A stretch of DNA of 64,000 bases from an uncultured Paracoccaceae bacterium. GTDB lineage: Bacteria > Pseudomonadota > Alphaproteobacteria > Rhodobacterales > Rhodobacteraceae. The translations under genes and the position numbers were made by a program. The DNA lies in contig CALSOO010000009.1 of NCBI GenBank assembly GCA_943787985.1, positions 124,001-188,000 on the forward strand, given 5' to 3'. Each line of letters begins with the position of its first letter. Positions within the stretch are counted from its first letter, which is position 1. Below the pieces are notes generated by a model that did no database searches, was not told where the DNA came from, and worked only from the letters and a program-made list of their open reading frames with translations. Shown piece after piece: positions 44,928-53,593 of this stretch.

Positions 44928-45091
44928 TAAAGACCTCCAGTTAGATATCTGTGCGCAAGTTCATCTTGCGCTCCTGCCCTCAAATATCGGTGCGCAGGCC
45001 CTGCGTTTCAAGTGTTTTCGCAGGGCAAAACGTCACAATTATAACGAAATCTGTCAGGAATACCCGTTCTGGCCCGATTAATAGGCGTGGA

Positions 45092-45310
45092 TCAGTCTCT
45101 CCAATTCGTTGGGACGTCCCAGACTGGGCGGTTTGCTTCGGCGTATGCGGCGTCTGCGGTAATCCCGATGTCGCTCAATTGAGTCGCATCGAGGGCGCGC
45201 AATTGACGACGGGTCCGCCACAAGGTGAACATCCTGCCAAGGGCCAATACAGGCGCTGTGCGTGTCAGGGACGGGTTGCGGATCATGCCGCTGTGATCGG
45301 TAACTGCCAT
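45092..45310 (-). CDS. DUF1127 family small protein
   Basis: 72 residues. The pattern TLWRTRRQLRALDATQLSDIGITADAAYAEANRPVWD is the DUF1127 signature (basic helix, then L..L...QL.DIGI....A..EA..P.W). In alphaproteobacteria short DUF1127 proteins affect RNA turnover and phosphate/carbon metabolism, often through small RNA pathways. Divergent from the LysR gene, sharing a 127-base promoter region. Confidence 0.9.
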   Translation of the reverse strand: MAVTDHSGMIRNPSLTRTAPVLALGRMFTLWRTRRQLRALDATQLSDIGITADAAYAEANRPVWDVPTNWRD

Positions 45311-45437
45311 GGTGTCTCTCCAGCTTCACGAAAATAGATGATTTCGTGTGTTTGCATCAGTTCTATTGATGGGTATGGCGAAATACGTTACATTTGGAAA
45401 ACGAATATTTGTTAAACCTTTCATCAAGGATCGTGAT

Positions 45438-46313
45438 ATGAGAAATTTGGACGTCACAACGCTTAGATCATTCGTGGCTGTAGCGGAAAGCGGCGGGGTC
45501 ACACGGGCGGCCGGGTTTTTGCATTTGACCCAATCAGCCGTGTCTATGCAGCTCAAGCGCCTTGAGGAGACTTTGGGCCTTGATCTGCTGGACCGTTCGG
45601 GGCGAACCATTGCTTTGACGGCATCGGGCGAGCAGCTTTTGGTCTATGCGCGCCGCATGGTTGCCTTGAATGACGAGGTGATCACACGCCTGACGGATCA
45701 AGCCTTTGAGGGCGAGATCACGCTGGGTGTTCCGCATGACATTGTTTATCCCGCGATACCGCGTGTCCTCAAACAGTTCCACTCGGCCTTTCCGAGAGTG
45801 AAAATCCAGCTCATTTCCTCGTACACGCGCGCTCTCAAGGCTGATTTCGCCAAAGGCACATGCGACATGATCCTGACCACGGAAACCACTGTGGAAAGCG
45901 GCGGGCAGCTATTGTGCACCAAGCCACTGTGCTGGATCGGGTCGCCTGATGGGTCGGCTTGGCGTCAACGCCCTTTGCGATTGGCGTTTGGGCGGCAATG
46001 CACGTTCCGTCCGCGCGTCGTTGAGCAATTGGACGAGGCAGGCGTGCCTTGGGATTTGATGGTTGAAACCGAAAGTGACCGCACGATCGAGGCCACAGTT
46101 GCCGCTGACCTTGCTGTGCACGCCATGATCGAGGGGACGGAGCCACCGCATCTGGAACGGATTGACCATTCCGGTCAGTTGCCTGACCTGCCTGCCCAAC
46201 ACATTAACCTCTACGGCGCGCAAAGCTCCAAAGGGGTGGTGCACGACACATTGGCGGACCTTCTGCGACGCGCATTTGAGGGAAGTGATTCGGTAAAACT
46301 GAGATCTGCCTAG
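45438..46313 (+). CDS. LysR family transcriptional regulator
   Basis: The ATG at 45438 follows AAGGA and gives 291 residues, the standard LysR length. The N-terminal winged helix-turn-helix is clear (LDVTTLRSFVAVAESGGVTRAAGFLHLTQSAVSMQLKRLEETLGLDLLDRSGR). The effector domain starts near residue 90. Its target is unknown; the divergent DUF1127 gene is the natural candidate by position. Confidence 0.94.
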   Translation: MRNLDVTTLRSFVAVAESGGVTRAAGFLHLTQSAVSMQLKRLEETLGLDLLDRSGRTIALTASGEQLLVYARRMVALNDEVITRLTDQAFEGEITLGVPHDIVYPAIPRVLKQFHSAFPRVKIQLISSYTRALKADFAKGTCDMILTTETTVESGGQLLCTKPLCWIGSPDGSAWRQRPLRLAFGRQCTFRPRVVEQLDEAGVPWDLMVETESDRTIEATVAADLAVHAMIEGTEPPHLERIDHSGQLPDLPAQHINLYGAQSSKGVVHDTLADLLRRAFEGSDSVKLRSA

Positions 46314-46733
46314 GCACTGCGGGCGCGTGGCTGCGTTGGTGGTTTGTGCTTTCGAACGCCAGAAATGACGCTAGGTAGACGCGCTTGATCCATATTCGAC
46401 GCCAATTAGCGTCAATGGCGGTGGTATTTTTAGGGCAGAGTACCGTGTTGTTATTGTTCCCTAAATCTATTGAGGGCTAAGCTTCGACAAGGTGGAGCAT
46501 TGCAGGTGATCTCGTCGTCGGTCGTAATGGTTAATAAAAAGTTAACGCATAGATTGTGTGTGGCGGAAGTTACACTGCCTATGAGTGCGCTGCGATCTTG
46601 CCAAAATGCGTCTAAAATGCTAATGTCTGATAGTCTTGACAGTGTCACGCCAAGGCTACTTCGATGATCCTTGCGTAATTGCGCTCCGTTGCTGGGTCAT
46701 ATTTTATGCGCGTACACATGAAAGAATGTCTAA
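46314..46733. promoter_or_regulatory. 420-base non-coding region with CtrA-type box and TGACGCTA inverted repeat
   Basis: No convincing ORF is present. The region holds TGACGCTA at 46366-46373 and TAGCGTCA at 46407-46414 (33-base spacer), the same arms as upstream of the adhesin gene. It also holds a perfect CtrA-type site (separate entry). It is unusually long and AT-rich for this window and ends at the XRE regulator gene. Confidence 0.5.
46531..46546 (+). promoter_or_regulatory. Predicted CtrA binding site (TTAA-N7-TTAAC)
   Basis: TTAATAAAAAGTTAAC matches the full alphaproteobacterial CtrA consensus TTAA-N7-TTAAC exactly. It lies about 190 bases before the XRE regulator start, within range of promoter control. 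This is a sequence match only. Confidence 0.5.
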
Positions 46734-47111
46734 ATGGCACATGTCGTAGACAATCACGTGGGCAAACGGATCAGGCAGCGTCGCTGGTTGATCGGGATGA
46801 CCCAACAAAAGCTTGCAGAACTTGTTGGAATTAAATTCCAGCAAATCCAGAAGTACGAAACGGGTGCGAACCGTGTGAGCGCATCCCGTCTTTGGGACAT
46901 CGCAGAATCCTTGGGCGTTCCTGTTGGCTTCTTCTTTGAAGGCATGGAAACCGAGGCATCTCGGAAAGCGCAGGGTGATGGCTCGATGGTGCCCGCAGAT
47001 CTGTTGGGCGACAAAGAGGCGATGGATTTGGTGCGGTCCTACTACGCAATACCTGAAGCGCAGCGTCGCCGCTTGTTCGAGCTTGCACGCGTTTTGAGCG
47101 ATGTTGCTTAG
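46734..47111 (+). CDS. XRE family transcriptional regulator
   Basis: 125 residues. A helix-turn-helix of the Cro/C1 type occupies residues 10-65 (VGKRIRQRRWLIGMTQQKLAELVGIKFQQIQKYETGANRVSASRLWDIAESLGV), followed by a short C-terminal helical region (SYYAIPEAQRRRLFELARVLSDV) likely for dimerisation. This type is common as a single-copy chromosomal regulator in Rhodobacterales. Its own upstream region carries a CtrA-type box. Confidence 0.93.
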   Translation: MAHVVDNHVGKRIRQRRWLIGMTQQKLAELVGIKFQQIQKYETGANRVSASRLWDIAESLGVPVGFFFEGMETEASRKAQGDGSMVPADLLGDKEAMDLVRSYYAIPEAQRRRLFELARVLSDVA

Positions 47112-47141
47112 GATCGTCTAAATCGGTGCAAAACTAACGTT

Positions 47142-47174
47142 GCAAACGGTAATGCGTCATGGCACCCCGTTTGC
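47142..47174 (+). promoter_or_regulatory. Inverted repeat directly before the hisN start codon
   Basis: GCAAACGG at 47142-47149 and CCGTTTGC at 47167-47174 are perfect 8 bp complements with a 17-base loop; the second arm touches the hisN ATG and occupies the ribosome-binding position, where no Shine-Dalgarno is evident. No T run follows. It could be a translation-controlling hairpin, an operator, or a weak terminator of the XRE gene. Confidence 0.4.
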
Positions 47175-47978
47175 ATGATAAAAAAACATCACGATATTCA
47201 GGCTTTGGTTCAAGTCGCGGACGCGTTGGCGGATGCGGCGAGACAGGCTATTCTCCCGCATTTCCGGCATAAGGACTTGGTTTCCGACAACAAGGAATCT
47301 GAAGGCTTTGATCCTGTCACAGTTGCCGATCGCGCCGCAGAAACTGCAATGCGTGATATCCTGCGCAAGGAACGCCCTGACGATGCAATTCTGGGCGAGG
47401 AATTTGGCAAAACCTCCGGTACCACTGGTTTGACATGGGTCCTGGATCCGATTGACGGCACACGAGGGTTCATTTCAGGAACGCCCACATGGGGTGTATT
47501 GATCGGACTGGGCGACGAAACAGGCCCGATTGTCGGTGTGATTGATCAACCCTATATCGGTGAGCGGTTCACAGGCACTCCGAACGGGGCCTTTTTCAAG
47601 GGACCGCATGGGGCTTACCCCATTGAGACCCGCCTGCCGTGCAGCTTGGCTCAAGCGACGATTTTCACGACGTTCCCAGAGGTCGGAACAGAACATGAGC
47701 GCGCAGGGTTTGAGGCTGTTGCCGGACAATGCCGCCTGACGCGATATGGGATGGACTGTTACGCCTATGCCTTGTTGGCGGCGGGCCAGATTGACTTGGT
47801 GGTGGAAGCCGGCCTGAACGCTTACGACATTCATGCGCCCATTGGGCTGGTTCATGGGGCAGGTGGCATTGTCACTGACTGGAGCGGTGGTCCCGCGCAC
47901 AATGGCGGGCGGGCTTTGGCTGCGGCCAACGCGGAAATTCATGCGCAAGCCCTTGCAATATTGAAAGAGTTCGTATGA
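47175..47978 (+). CDS. hisN: Histidinol-phosphatase, inositol-monophosphatase fold
   Basis: 267 residues. Metal-binding motifs of the IMPase superfamily: Glu pair in ILGEEFG, DPIDGTRGF (DPxDGT) and the C-terminal LNAYDIHAPIGLVHGAGG. The pattern DPIDGTRGFISGTPTWG fits the HisN subfamily that dephosphorylates L-histidinol phosphate, rather than SuhB. A role on inositol phosphate cannot be excluded, but the iol cluster is separate and on other strands. Overlaps the amidohydrolase gene by 4 bases (ATGA). Confidence 0.85.
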   Translation: MIKKHHDIQALVQVADALADAARQAILPHFRHKDLVSDNKESEGFDPVTVADRAAETAMRDILRKERPDDAILGEEFGKTSGTTGLTWVLDPIDGTRGFISGTPTWGVLIGLGDETGPIVGVIDQPYIGERFTGTPNGAFFKGPHGAYPIETRLPCSLAQATIFTTFPEVGTEHERAGFEAVAGQCRLTRYGMDCYAYALLAAGQIDLVVEAGLNAYDIHAPIGLVHGAGGIVTDWSGGPAHNGGRALAAANAEIHAQALAILKEFV

Positions 47979-49315
47979 CCGAGACACTCATTCGCAACGC
48001 GGATGTTGTCCTGACGATGGACGACACCCGCCGCGAACTCAAAGGCGCTGATGTGCGTGTCAAAGCAGGTCGGATCACAGAAATCGGAACGGGGTTGGTT
48101 TCTGGCGGTGAGGTCATTGACGCGACCGGGTGCGTCGTGACGCCTGGTTTGGTCAACACGCATCACCACCTATACCAGACGTTGACGCGTGCCGTGCCGG
48201 GGGGGCAGGACGCATTGCTGTTTGGCTGGCTGAAAACGCTCTACCCGATTTGGGCCAACTTCACGCCGGATCACATGTACACGTCCGCTCAAGTGGGATT
48301 GGCGGAGTTGGCGTTGTCAGGCTGCACGCTGAGTTCTGACCATTTGTACCTTTATCCGAATGGTGCGCGGTTGGAGGACACGATCCATGCCGCCCGCTCG
48401 TTAGGGATGCGGTTTCATCCCACCCGCGGCAGTATGAGTATCGGGGAAAGCGATGGGGGGCTGCCACCGGACAGTGTTGTCGAGCGTGAGGCCGATATCC
48501 TCGAGGATTGCATCCGTGTGATTGATGCGTTCCATGACCCGCGTGAAGGGTCGATGTGCCGTGTCGGGGTCGCCCCGTGTTCGCCGTTTTCAGTCAGCAC
48601 CGAATTGATGCGCGACGCAGCGCTTTTGGCGCGGGACAAAGGGGTGATGATGCACACCCACTTGGCCGAAAATGACGAAGACATTGCCTACAGCCTTGAA
48701 ATGTTTGGTAAACGCCCCGGTCAATATGCGCAAGATCTGGGGTGGGTCGGGTCCGATGTGTGGCATGCACATTGTGTCAAACTGGATGCTGCTGAGATTG
48801 CATTGTTTGCTGAAACACAAACTGGAATTGCCCATTGTCCGTGTTCCAATTGTCGTCTGGGCAGCGGTATCGCGCCTGTGCGTGCTTTGCGGGACTCGCG
48901 TGTGCCAACCGGTTTGGGCGTTGATGGCTCGGCAAGCAACGACGCTGGAAATTTGATTTCGGAGGCGCGGCAAGCCATGTTGCTGCAGCGCGTGGCCAAC
49001 GGCGCGGACGCAATGAGCGCGCGCGAAGCCCTTGAGATCGCGACTCGCGGTGGTGCTGATGTTTTGGGGCGTCCTGATTGCGGGCGCATTCAGGAGGGGG
49101 CCCGTGCAGATATCGCAATTTGGGATGTGTCCGGGATTGAGGCTGCAGGCAGCTGGGATCCTGCGGCCTTGTTGCTTGCGGGACCGACAGTTGTGAAACA
49201 CCTGATGGTTGAAGGCGCGCAGATTGTACGCGACGGACAGATCACGACCATCAACCTCGAAGAAACGATTGCCACTCAAAACACCCTCGCCAGAGGGTTG
49301 ATGGAGCGCCTATGA
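47975..49315 (+). CDS. Amidohydrolase, 8-oxoguanine deaminase-like (TrzA/AtzB type)
   Basis: 446 residues. Metal ligands of subtype III amidohydrolases: GLVNTHHHLYQTLTRAV (HxH), HTHLAEN, HAHCVKLD, and GLGVDGSASNDAGN (final Asp). The YQTLTRA and VDGSASND segments match the family of 8-oxoguanine deaminase and hydroxydechloroatrazine ethylaminohydrolase; the former, a purine salvage or base-detoxification enzyme (EC 3.5.4.32), seems most likely in a marine alphaproteobacterium. Overlaps hisN upstream and the CAP gene downstream by 4 bases each. Confidence 0.85.
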   Translation: MTETLIRNADVVLTMDDTRRELKGADVRVKAGRITEIGTGLVSGGEVIDATGCVVTPGLVNTHHHLYQTLTRAVPGGQDALLFGWLKTLYPIWANFTPDHMYTSAQVGLAELALSGCTLSSDHLYLYPNGARLEDTIHAARSLGMRFHPTRGSMSIGESDGGLPPDSVVEREADILEDCIRVIDAFHDPREGSMCRVGVAPCSPFSVSTELMRDAALLARDKGVMMHTHLAENDEDIAYSLEMFGKRPGQYAQDLGWVGSDVWHAHCVKLDAAEIALFAETQTGIAHCPCSNCRLGSGIAPVRALRDSRVPTGLGVDGSASNDAGNLISEARQAMLLQRVANGADAMSAREALEIATRGGADVLGRPDCGRIQEGARADIAIWDVSGIEAAGSWDPAALLLAGPTVVKHLMVEGAQIVRDGQITTINLEETIATQNTLARGLMERL

Positions 49316-49731
49316 AACGCCTTTTAATTGTATTTTTGATCGTTGCAGGCTTGCCCCTTTATGCCAATCCGGCGGCTGTCAGCATCATGAATGATATGCG
49401 GGCTGACAAGCGTCGGGCTCCATTGACCTATTCGGTGATCCTCGAGAAAGCAGCAGATATGCATGCGCGGGACATGGCGGAAAACGGATTCTTTAGCCAT
49501 TCTAGCCAGAATGGCGCAAGTGTCGGGGATCGCGTGAAAACGGCAGGGTACCAATGGTGCTTTTTAGCCGAGAATATCGCGCAAGGGCAAACCAGCTTGT
49601 CCCAAGTGATGGCGGGATGGGCGTCCTCCCCCGGGCATTACAAAAACATGATGCACAAAAAGGCCGCGCAGTTCGGCCTCGCCCAAGGCCCGGGGAACAC
49701 GTGGGTGATGGTGCTTGCCGCACCTTGCTAA
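49312..49731 (+). CDS. CAP-domain (SCP-like) secreted protein
   Basis: 139 residues with a signal peptide (MKRLLIVFLIVAGLPLYA). The CAP domain is compact: LEKAADMHARDMAENGFFSHSSQNG (His), AENIAQG, GWASSPGHYKNMMHKKAAQFGLA (HxxN). The two histidines and the acidic residues form the usual CAP cavity. It has two cysteines likely joined in the periplasm. Function in bacteria is uncertain; it is coupled by ATGA to the amidohydrolase gene. Confidence 0.88.
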   Translation: MKRLLIVFLIVAGLPLYANPAAVSIMNDMRADKRRAPLTYSVILEKAADMHARDMAENGFFSHSSQNGASVGDRVKTAGYQWCFLAENIAQGQTSLSQVMAGWASSPGHYKNMMHKKAAQFGLAQGPGNTWVMVLAAPC

Positions 49732-49985
49732 CGGCTCTTTATGCTTGTTGGCATTGGCTTTAATCAAACGTGCATCTCCGGAAAGGCGCTGTCGGCTCAC
49801 CAACCCATCTGCGATGCTCTGAGTTACGGGTTTTTCAAAAAGAAGGCGCGGAAACGCGCTTTCGCGCAAACCGGAACCGCCCATGTCTGTTCTTCGAGAC
49901 GCTCGAACGGTTTGGGATATGTGCCCTGAAGGGGACGCCGGACAAGCGTTGGCTGGACGCGGCATCCGTTACTGATAGCGGTTTG

Positions 49986-51716
49986 CTAATGGATGTCTGG
50001 TTCCGGAACCGGTGCGCCGAACCCGGTACGAAGGAAATCGAAATCGCACCCTTTGTCGGCCTGTTCGATGTGCTTTGTGAACATCCAACCGTACCCGCGT
50101 TGATAGCGAGGCGCGGGTGGGGTCCAAGCTGCGCGCCGGCGTTCCATTTCAGCATCTGTGATTTCCACACTCAAAGATCGATTTGGAACATCGACGCAGA
50201 TGATGTCCCCTGTTTCGATCAACGCAAGGGGCCCGCCGACGAAGGCCTCTGGGGCAACGTGCAAAATACAGGCCCCGTAGCTGGTGCCGCTCATCCGCGC
50301 ATCAGACAAGCGCACCATGTCGCGGTGCCCTTCATTCAGCAGTTTTTGTGGCATCGGGATCATGCCCCATTCGGGCATGCCTGGTCCGCCTTGTGGCCCT
50401 GCATTGCGCAGGATGAGAACGTGATCGGCAGTGATGTCCGCATCTTTGTCGTCGATGATCTCCTTGAGTTCGGGATAGGAGTTTGCCACCAGTGCAGGCC
50501 CACGATGGGTGAGGAACTTCGGGTCCATCGCAGCGGGTTTGATAACAGCCCCATCCGGCGCAAGGTTCCCTTTGAGCACGGCGAGTGAGCCCTCGTGATA
50601 GACTGGGTTGGTCAAGGACCTGATAACATCGGAGTTGAAATTCTGAGCTCCCTCAAGGGCTTGCCCCAAGGTCTCCCCTGTCACAGTCAGAGCCGTCAGG
50701 TCCAGTTTTTGCGACAGCTCCTGCATCAGGGCTGCAAGGCCACCTGCGTAGTAGAAGTCCTCCATCAGATAGTCTTTTCCCGATGGGCGGATGTTTGCGA
50801 TGACAGGGGTTGTGCGCCCGATGGCATCAAGATCGTCGAGGCCCAACGGCACGCCAGCGCGCCGCGCCATTGCGATCAGGTGAATGATGGCGTTTGTCGA
50901 ACACCCTGTGGCCATTGCGACAGTCACTGCATTGCGCGTGCTGGCAGGGGTGATGATCTTGTCTGGCGTCAAGTCTTCCCAAACCATATCCACAATCCGG
51001 CGCCCGCACGCCGCGCTCATGCGTTGGTGGTTTACATCCGGAGCGGGGATAGAGGAGGCTCCGGGCAAGCACAGCCCCCACGCATCAGCGATGGCCGTCA
51101 TCGTGCTGGCGGTGCCCATGGTCATGCAATGCCCGTAGGATCGCGCGATGCCGCCCTCTACACCTTGCCATTCGGATTTTGAAATGTGGCCCGCGCGGCG
51201 TTCGTCCCAGTATTTCCAAGCATCGGCACCTGATCCCAGGGTTTTACCAGCATAATTCCCACGCAACATCGGACCAGCCGGCAGGTAGATAAACGGCAAA
51301 CCCATCGAGGTTGCCCCCATAACAAGGGCCGGCGTGGATTTGTCACAGCCACCCATCAACACAGCACCGTCCACCGGATTAGAACGCAGGACTTCTTCAA
51401 CTTCCATCGCCACCATGTTGCGATAAAGCATGGCGGAGGGCTTGAGCAACTGCTCCCCCAGCGAGTGTACAGGAATTTCGACCGGCATCCCGCCCGCCTG
51501 TAAAATTCCGCGTTTCACGAACTCGACCCGATCCCGGAAATGCATATGACAGGGTTGGAGGTCAGACCACGTGTTCAGGATCGCGATAATGGGTTTATTT
51601 TCCCAGTCTTGGGCAGATAAACCCATCTGCATCGTGCGCGAGCGGTGCCCGAAAGAGCGCAGATCATCCGGCGCGTACCAACGGGCCGACCGCAGGTCTT
51701 TGTACTCTTTGGTCAT
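49986..51716 (-). CDS. IlvD/Edd family dehydratase (sugar-acid dehydratase, AraC/L-arabinonate type)
   Basis: 576 residues. Fe-S ligand cysteines are visible: DLQPCHMHF, MGGCDKSTPALVMGA and GHCMTMGTASTM; the C-terminal half has SDARMSGTSYGACILHVAPEA. Similarity is to aldonate dehydratases (L-arabinonate, D-xylonate, L-fuconate) rather than dihydroxy-acid dehydratase IlvD. It removes water from a sugar acid to give a 2-keto-3-deoxy acid. It is the last gene of the iol operon, 46 bases after iolG, and shares the strand. That location suggests it handles an oxidised inositol or sugar acid side product, which is inference. Confidence 0.88.
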   Translation of the reverse strand: MTKEYKDLRSARWYAPDDLRSFGHRSRTMQMGLSAQDWENKPIIAILNTWSDLQPCHMHFRDRVEFVKRGILQAGGMPVEIPVHSLGEQLLKPSAMLYRNMVAMEVEEVLRSNPVDGAVLMGGCDKSTPALVMGATSMGLPFIYLPAGPMLRGNYAGKTLGSGADAWKYWDERRAGHISKSEWQGVEGGIARSYGHCMTMGTASTMTAIADAWGLCLPGASSIPAPDVNHQRMSAACGRRIVDMVWEDLTPDKIITPASTRNAVTVAMATGCSTNAIIHLIAMARRAGVPLGLDDLDAIGRTTPVIANIRPSGKDYLMEDFYYAGGLAALMQELSQKLDLTALTVTGETLGQALEGAQNFNSDVIRSLTNPVYHEGSLAVLKGNLAPDGAVIKPAAMDPKFLTHRGPALVANSYPELKEIIDDKDADITADHVLILRNAGPQGGPGMPEWGMIPMPQKLLNEGHRDMVRLSDARMSGTSYGACILHVAPEAFVGGPLALIETGDIICVDVPNRSLSVEITDAEMERRRAAWTPPAPRYQRGYGWMFTKHIEQADKGCDFDFLRTGFGAPVPEPDIH

Positions 51717-51762
51717 TGCGCGCGGCCTCCGTCATCTGGGTAACGTGCGGTTTCACGCACAG

Positions 51763-52749
51763 CTATAGCGTCACAGGCTGCCCTGTTTGAAGGGAAAGGG
51801 CCGCCGCATCTGCCAGTTTCTGCGCTTTTAGCCCATCTTCGATTGTTGGGCTGGGGGGCGTGGCCGCATCCAAAGCCTCAACAAAATGCGCTATTTCTGC
51901 GAGGTAAGCGGCCTCGTAGCGTTCCAGAAAGAAGTTTTGCGTTGGCGCCCGTTTGAACCCTGCTTCGGTCGCAACCTCGACTGTGTTTTCCAACATGTTT
52001 TCGGCGCGCAACATGCCTTTGGAGCCGTGCACCTCGATCCGTTGGTCATATCCGTAGCTTGCGCGTCTTGAGTTGGAGATCTGGCAAATTTTACCCGAGG
52101 CGGTGGTCAAAGTCACGGCAGCCGTGTCGACGTCCCCCGCAATGCCGATTTCGGGATCAACAAGGGCGGACCCTACGGCGAATACCTGTACCGGATCTTC
52201 ACCAAGCAGAAACCGCGCCATGTCGAAGTCGTGGATCATCATGTCCCGAAAAATACCGCCTGAACTCTGGATATAGCTGATCGGCGGCGGGTTCGGATCG
52301 CGCGACAGGATCGTCACGATTTCGACATCGCCAATTTCGCCAGCAGCTATTCTGGCTTGAACCATAGCAAAGTTGGGGTCAAAGCGGCGGTTGAACGCGG
52401 TCAGAAACGGCACATTGTTGGCTTGTACCACGTCCATGCAGGTCTGGATGCGGTCTGCGGACATATCGACGGGCTTTTCGCAGAAAATCGCTTTGCCTGC
52501 TTTGGCCGCAGATTGAATCAGGTCAAAATGGGTATCGGTCGGAGTGCAAATGATGATTGCATCAATGTCCGACGCGCTGAGGATCTCTTGTGTGCTGCGC
52601 ACTTGCGCCCCTGACTGATCCGCGACCGCTTGCGCGGATGCGCTAAAGGCATCCGCAACAGCGACCAATTTTGCAGAAGGCAGGCGCAACAACGATCGGG
52701 CGTGAACCTGCCCGATACGACCACACCCCAGAATTCCAATACGCACCAT
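51763..52749 (-). CDS. iolG: Inositol 2-dehydrogenase
   Basis: The ATG at 52749 (MVRIGILGCGRIGQVHA) gives 328 residues, the usual IolG length. Rossmann motif GxGxxG is GILGCGRIGQ; the EKP motif (FCEKPVD) and the catalytic HDFDMARFLLGED segment, with the Asp/His of the Gfo/Idh/MocA active site, are present. It oxidises myo-inositol to 2-keto-myo-inositol (inosose) with NAD+. It begins 2 bases after the aldolase stop. Confidence 0.92.
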   Translation of the reverse strand: MVRIGILGCGRIGQVHARSLLRLPSAKLVAVADAFSASAQAVADQSGAQVRSTQEILSASDIDAIIICTPTDTHFDLIQSAAKAGKAIFCEKPVDMSADRIQTCMDVVQANNVPFLTAFNRRFDPNFAMVQARIAAGEIGDVEIVTILSRDPNPPPISYIQSSGGIFRDMMIHDFDMARFLLGEDPVQVFAVGSALVDPEIGIAGDVDTAAVTLTTASGKICQISNSRRASYGYDQRIEVHGSKGMLRAENMLENTVEVATEAGFKRAPTQNFFLERYEAAYLAEIAHFVEALDAATPPSPTIEDGLKAQKLADAAALSLQTGQPVTL

Positions 52750-52750
52750 T

Positions 52751-53593
52751 TTATATCCCTTTTTGCTCATGACCCATCGCGCTCAAAACCGTTCTTGCGG
52801 CTTGCACCATTGGATCATGGGTGTCTTTCAAAATGCTCACACGGTCAAAGCGGGATGCGTCGGAATTAACGGCCTTGCGCATCGCTTGTCCGAAGGCCAT
52901 GCGCAATTCAGTGCCGATGTTGAATTTGCAAACCTTCGATCCCGTGGCCAAGGCCGTGCGCTGCGCTACAGGGACGCCAGAGCCACCGTGGATAACCAGT
53001 GGTACATCGCTCAGCGCTTCGATTGCGCGAATGCGGGCCTCATCCAACCCACCTTCTTTGTCTTGTTGCAGATGAACGTTGCCCACGGAAATAGCCATGG
53101 CATCGACGCCGGTTTCACGTGCGAACTTTGCGGCTTCGTCAGGGTCGGTTCCGGCCGAATTCTCGCCGTTGGCATAGCCCACAAAGCCGATCTCGCCCTC
53201 GCAAGAAATACCTGCGGCATGGGCCATTTCGACGATTGCGCCAGTTTCGTCGATGTTCTGCGAAAGCGGCGCGCGTGATCCGTCATACATCAACGAGGTA
53301 AAGCCGCTCTCCAACGCCATGCGACATTCATCCGCAGTATAGCCGTGATCCAGATGGGCCACGACAGGGACGCTTGCGGCTTCAGCCAAGTGACGGAACA
53401 TTTTGCCCAGAACGGGCAAAGGGGTGTGCGCGCGGCAAGACGGGCCAGCTTGCAGTATCACAGGGCAGCCTTCGGCTTCGGCAGCGGCCACAAAGGCACG
53501 CATGTCTTCCCATCCCAAGGTGACCAGACCCGCCACCGCGTAGTGGCCTTTGAGAGCAGGTTGTAGGACATCTGCTAGCGTTGCTATGCTCAT
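52751..53593 (-). CDS. iolJ: Class II aldolase, IolJ-type
   Basis: 280 residues. Class II FBP-aldolase motifs: VVAHLDHGYTADEC (Zn-His), ISCEGEIGFVG, AISVGNVH and the second HGGSGVP (Zn-His). In inositol catabolism IolJ splits 2-deoxy-5-keto-D-gluconate-6-phosphate into DHAP and malonate semialdehyde. The neighbourhood (iolB before, iolG after, overlap of 4 bases with iolB) fits this better than a glycolytic role. Confidence 0.85.
   Translation of the reverse strand: MSIATLADVLQPALKGHYAVAGLVTLGWEDMRAFVAAAEAEGCPVILQAGPSCRAHTPLPVLGKMFRHLAEAASVPVVAHLDHGYTADECRMALESGFTSLMYDGSRAPLSQNIDETGAIVEMAHAAGISCEGEIGFVGYANGENSAGTDPDEAAKFARETGVDAMAISVGNVHLQQDKEGGLDEARIRAIEALSDVPLVIHGGSGVPVAQRTALATGSKVCKFNIGTELRMAFGQAMRKAVNSDASRFDRVSILKDTHDPMVQAARTVLSAMGHEQKGI

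Noticed and set aside
49732-49985. Possible gene between the CAP and IlvD/Edd genes
   Set aside because: Short ORFs in several frames (for example a 30-residue frame near 49881), no ribosome site, no family motif; nothing supported is seen.
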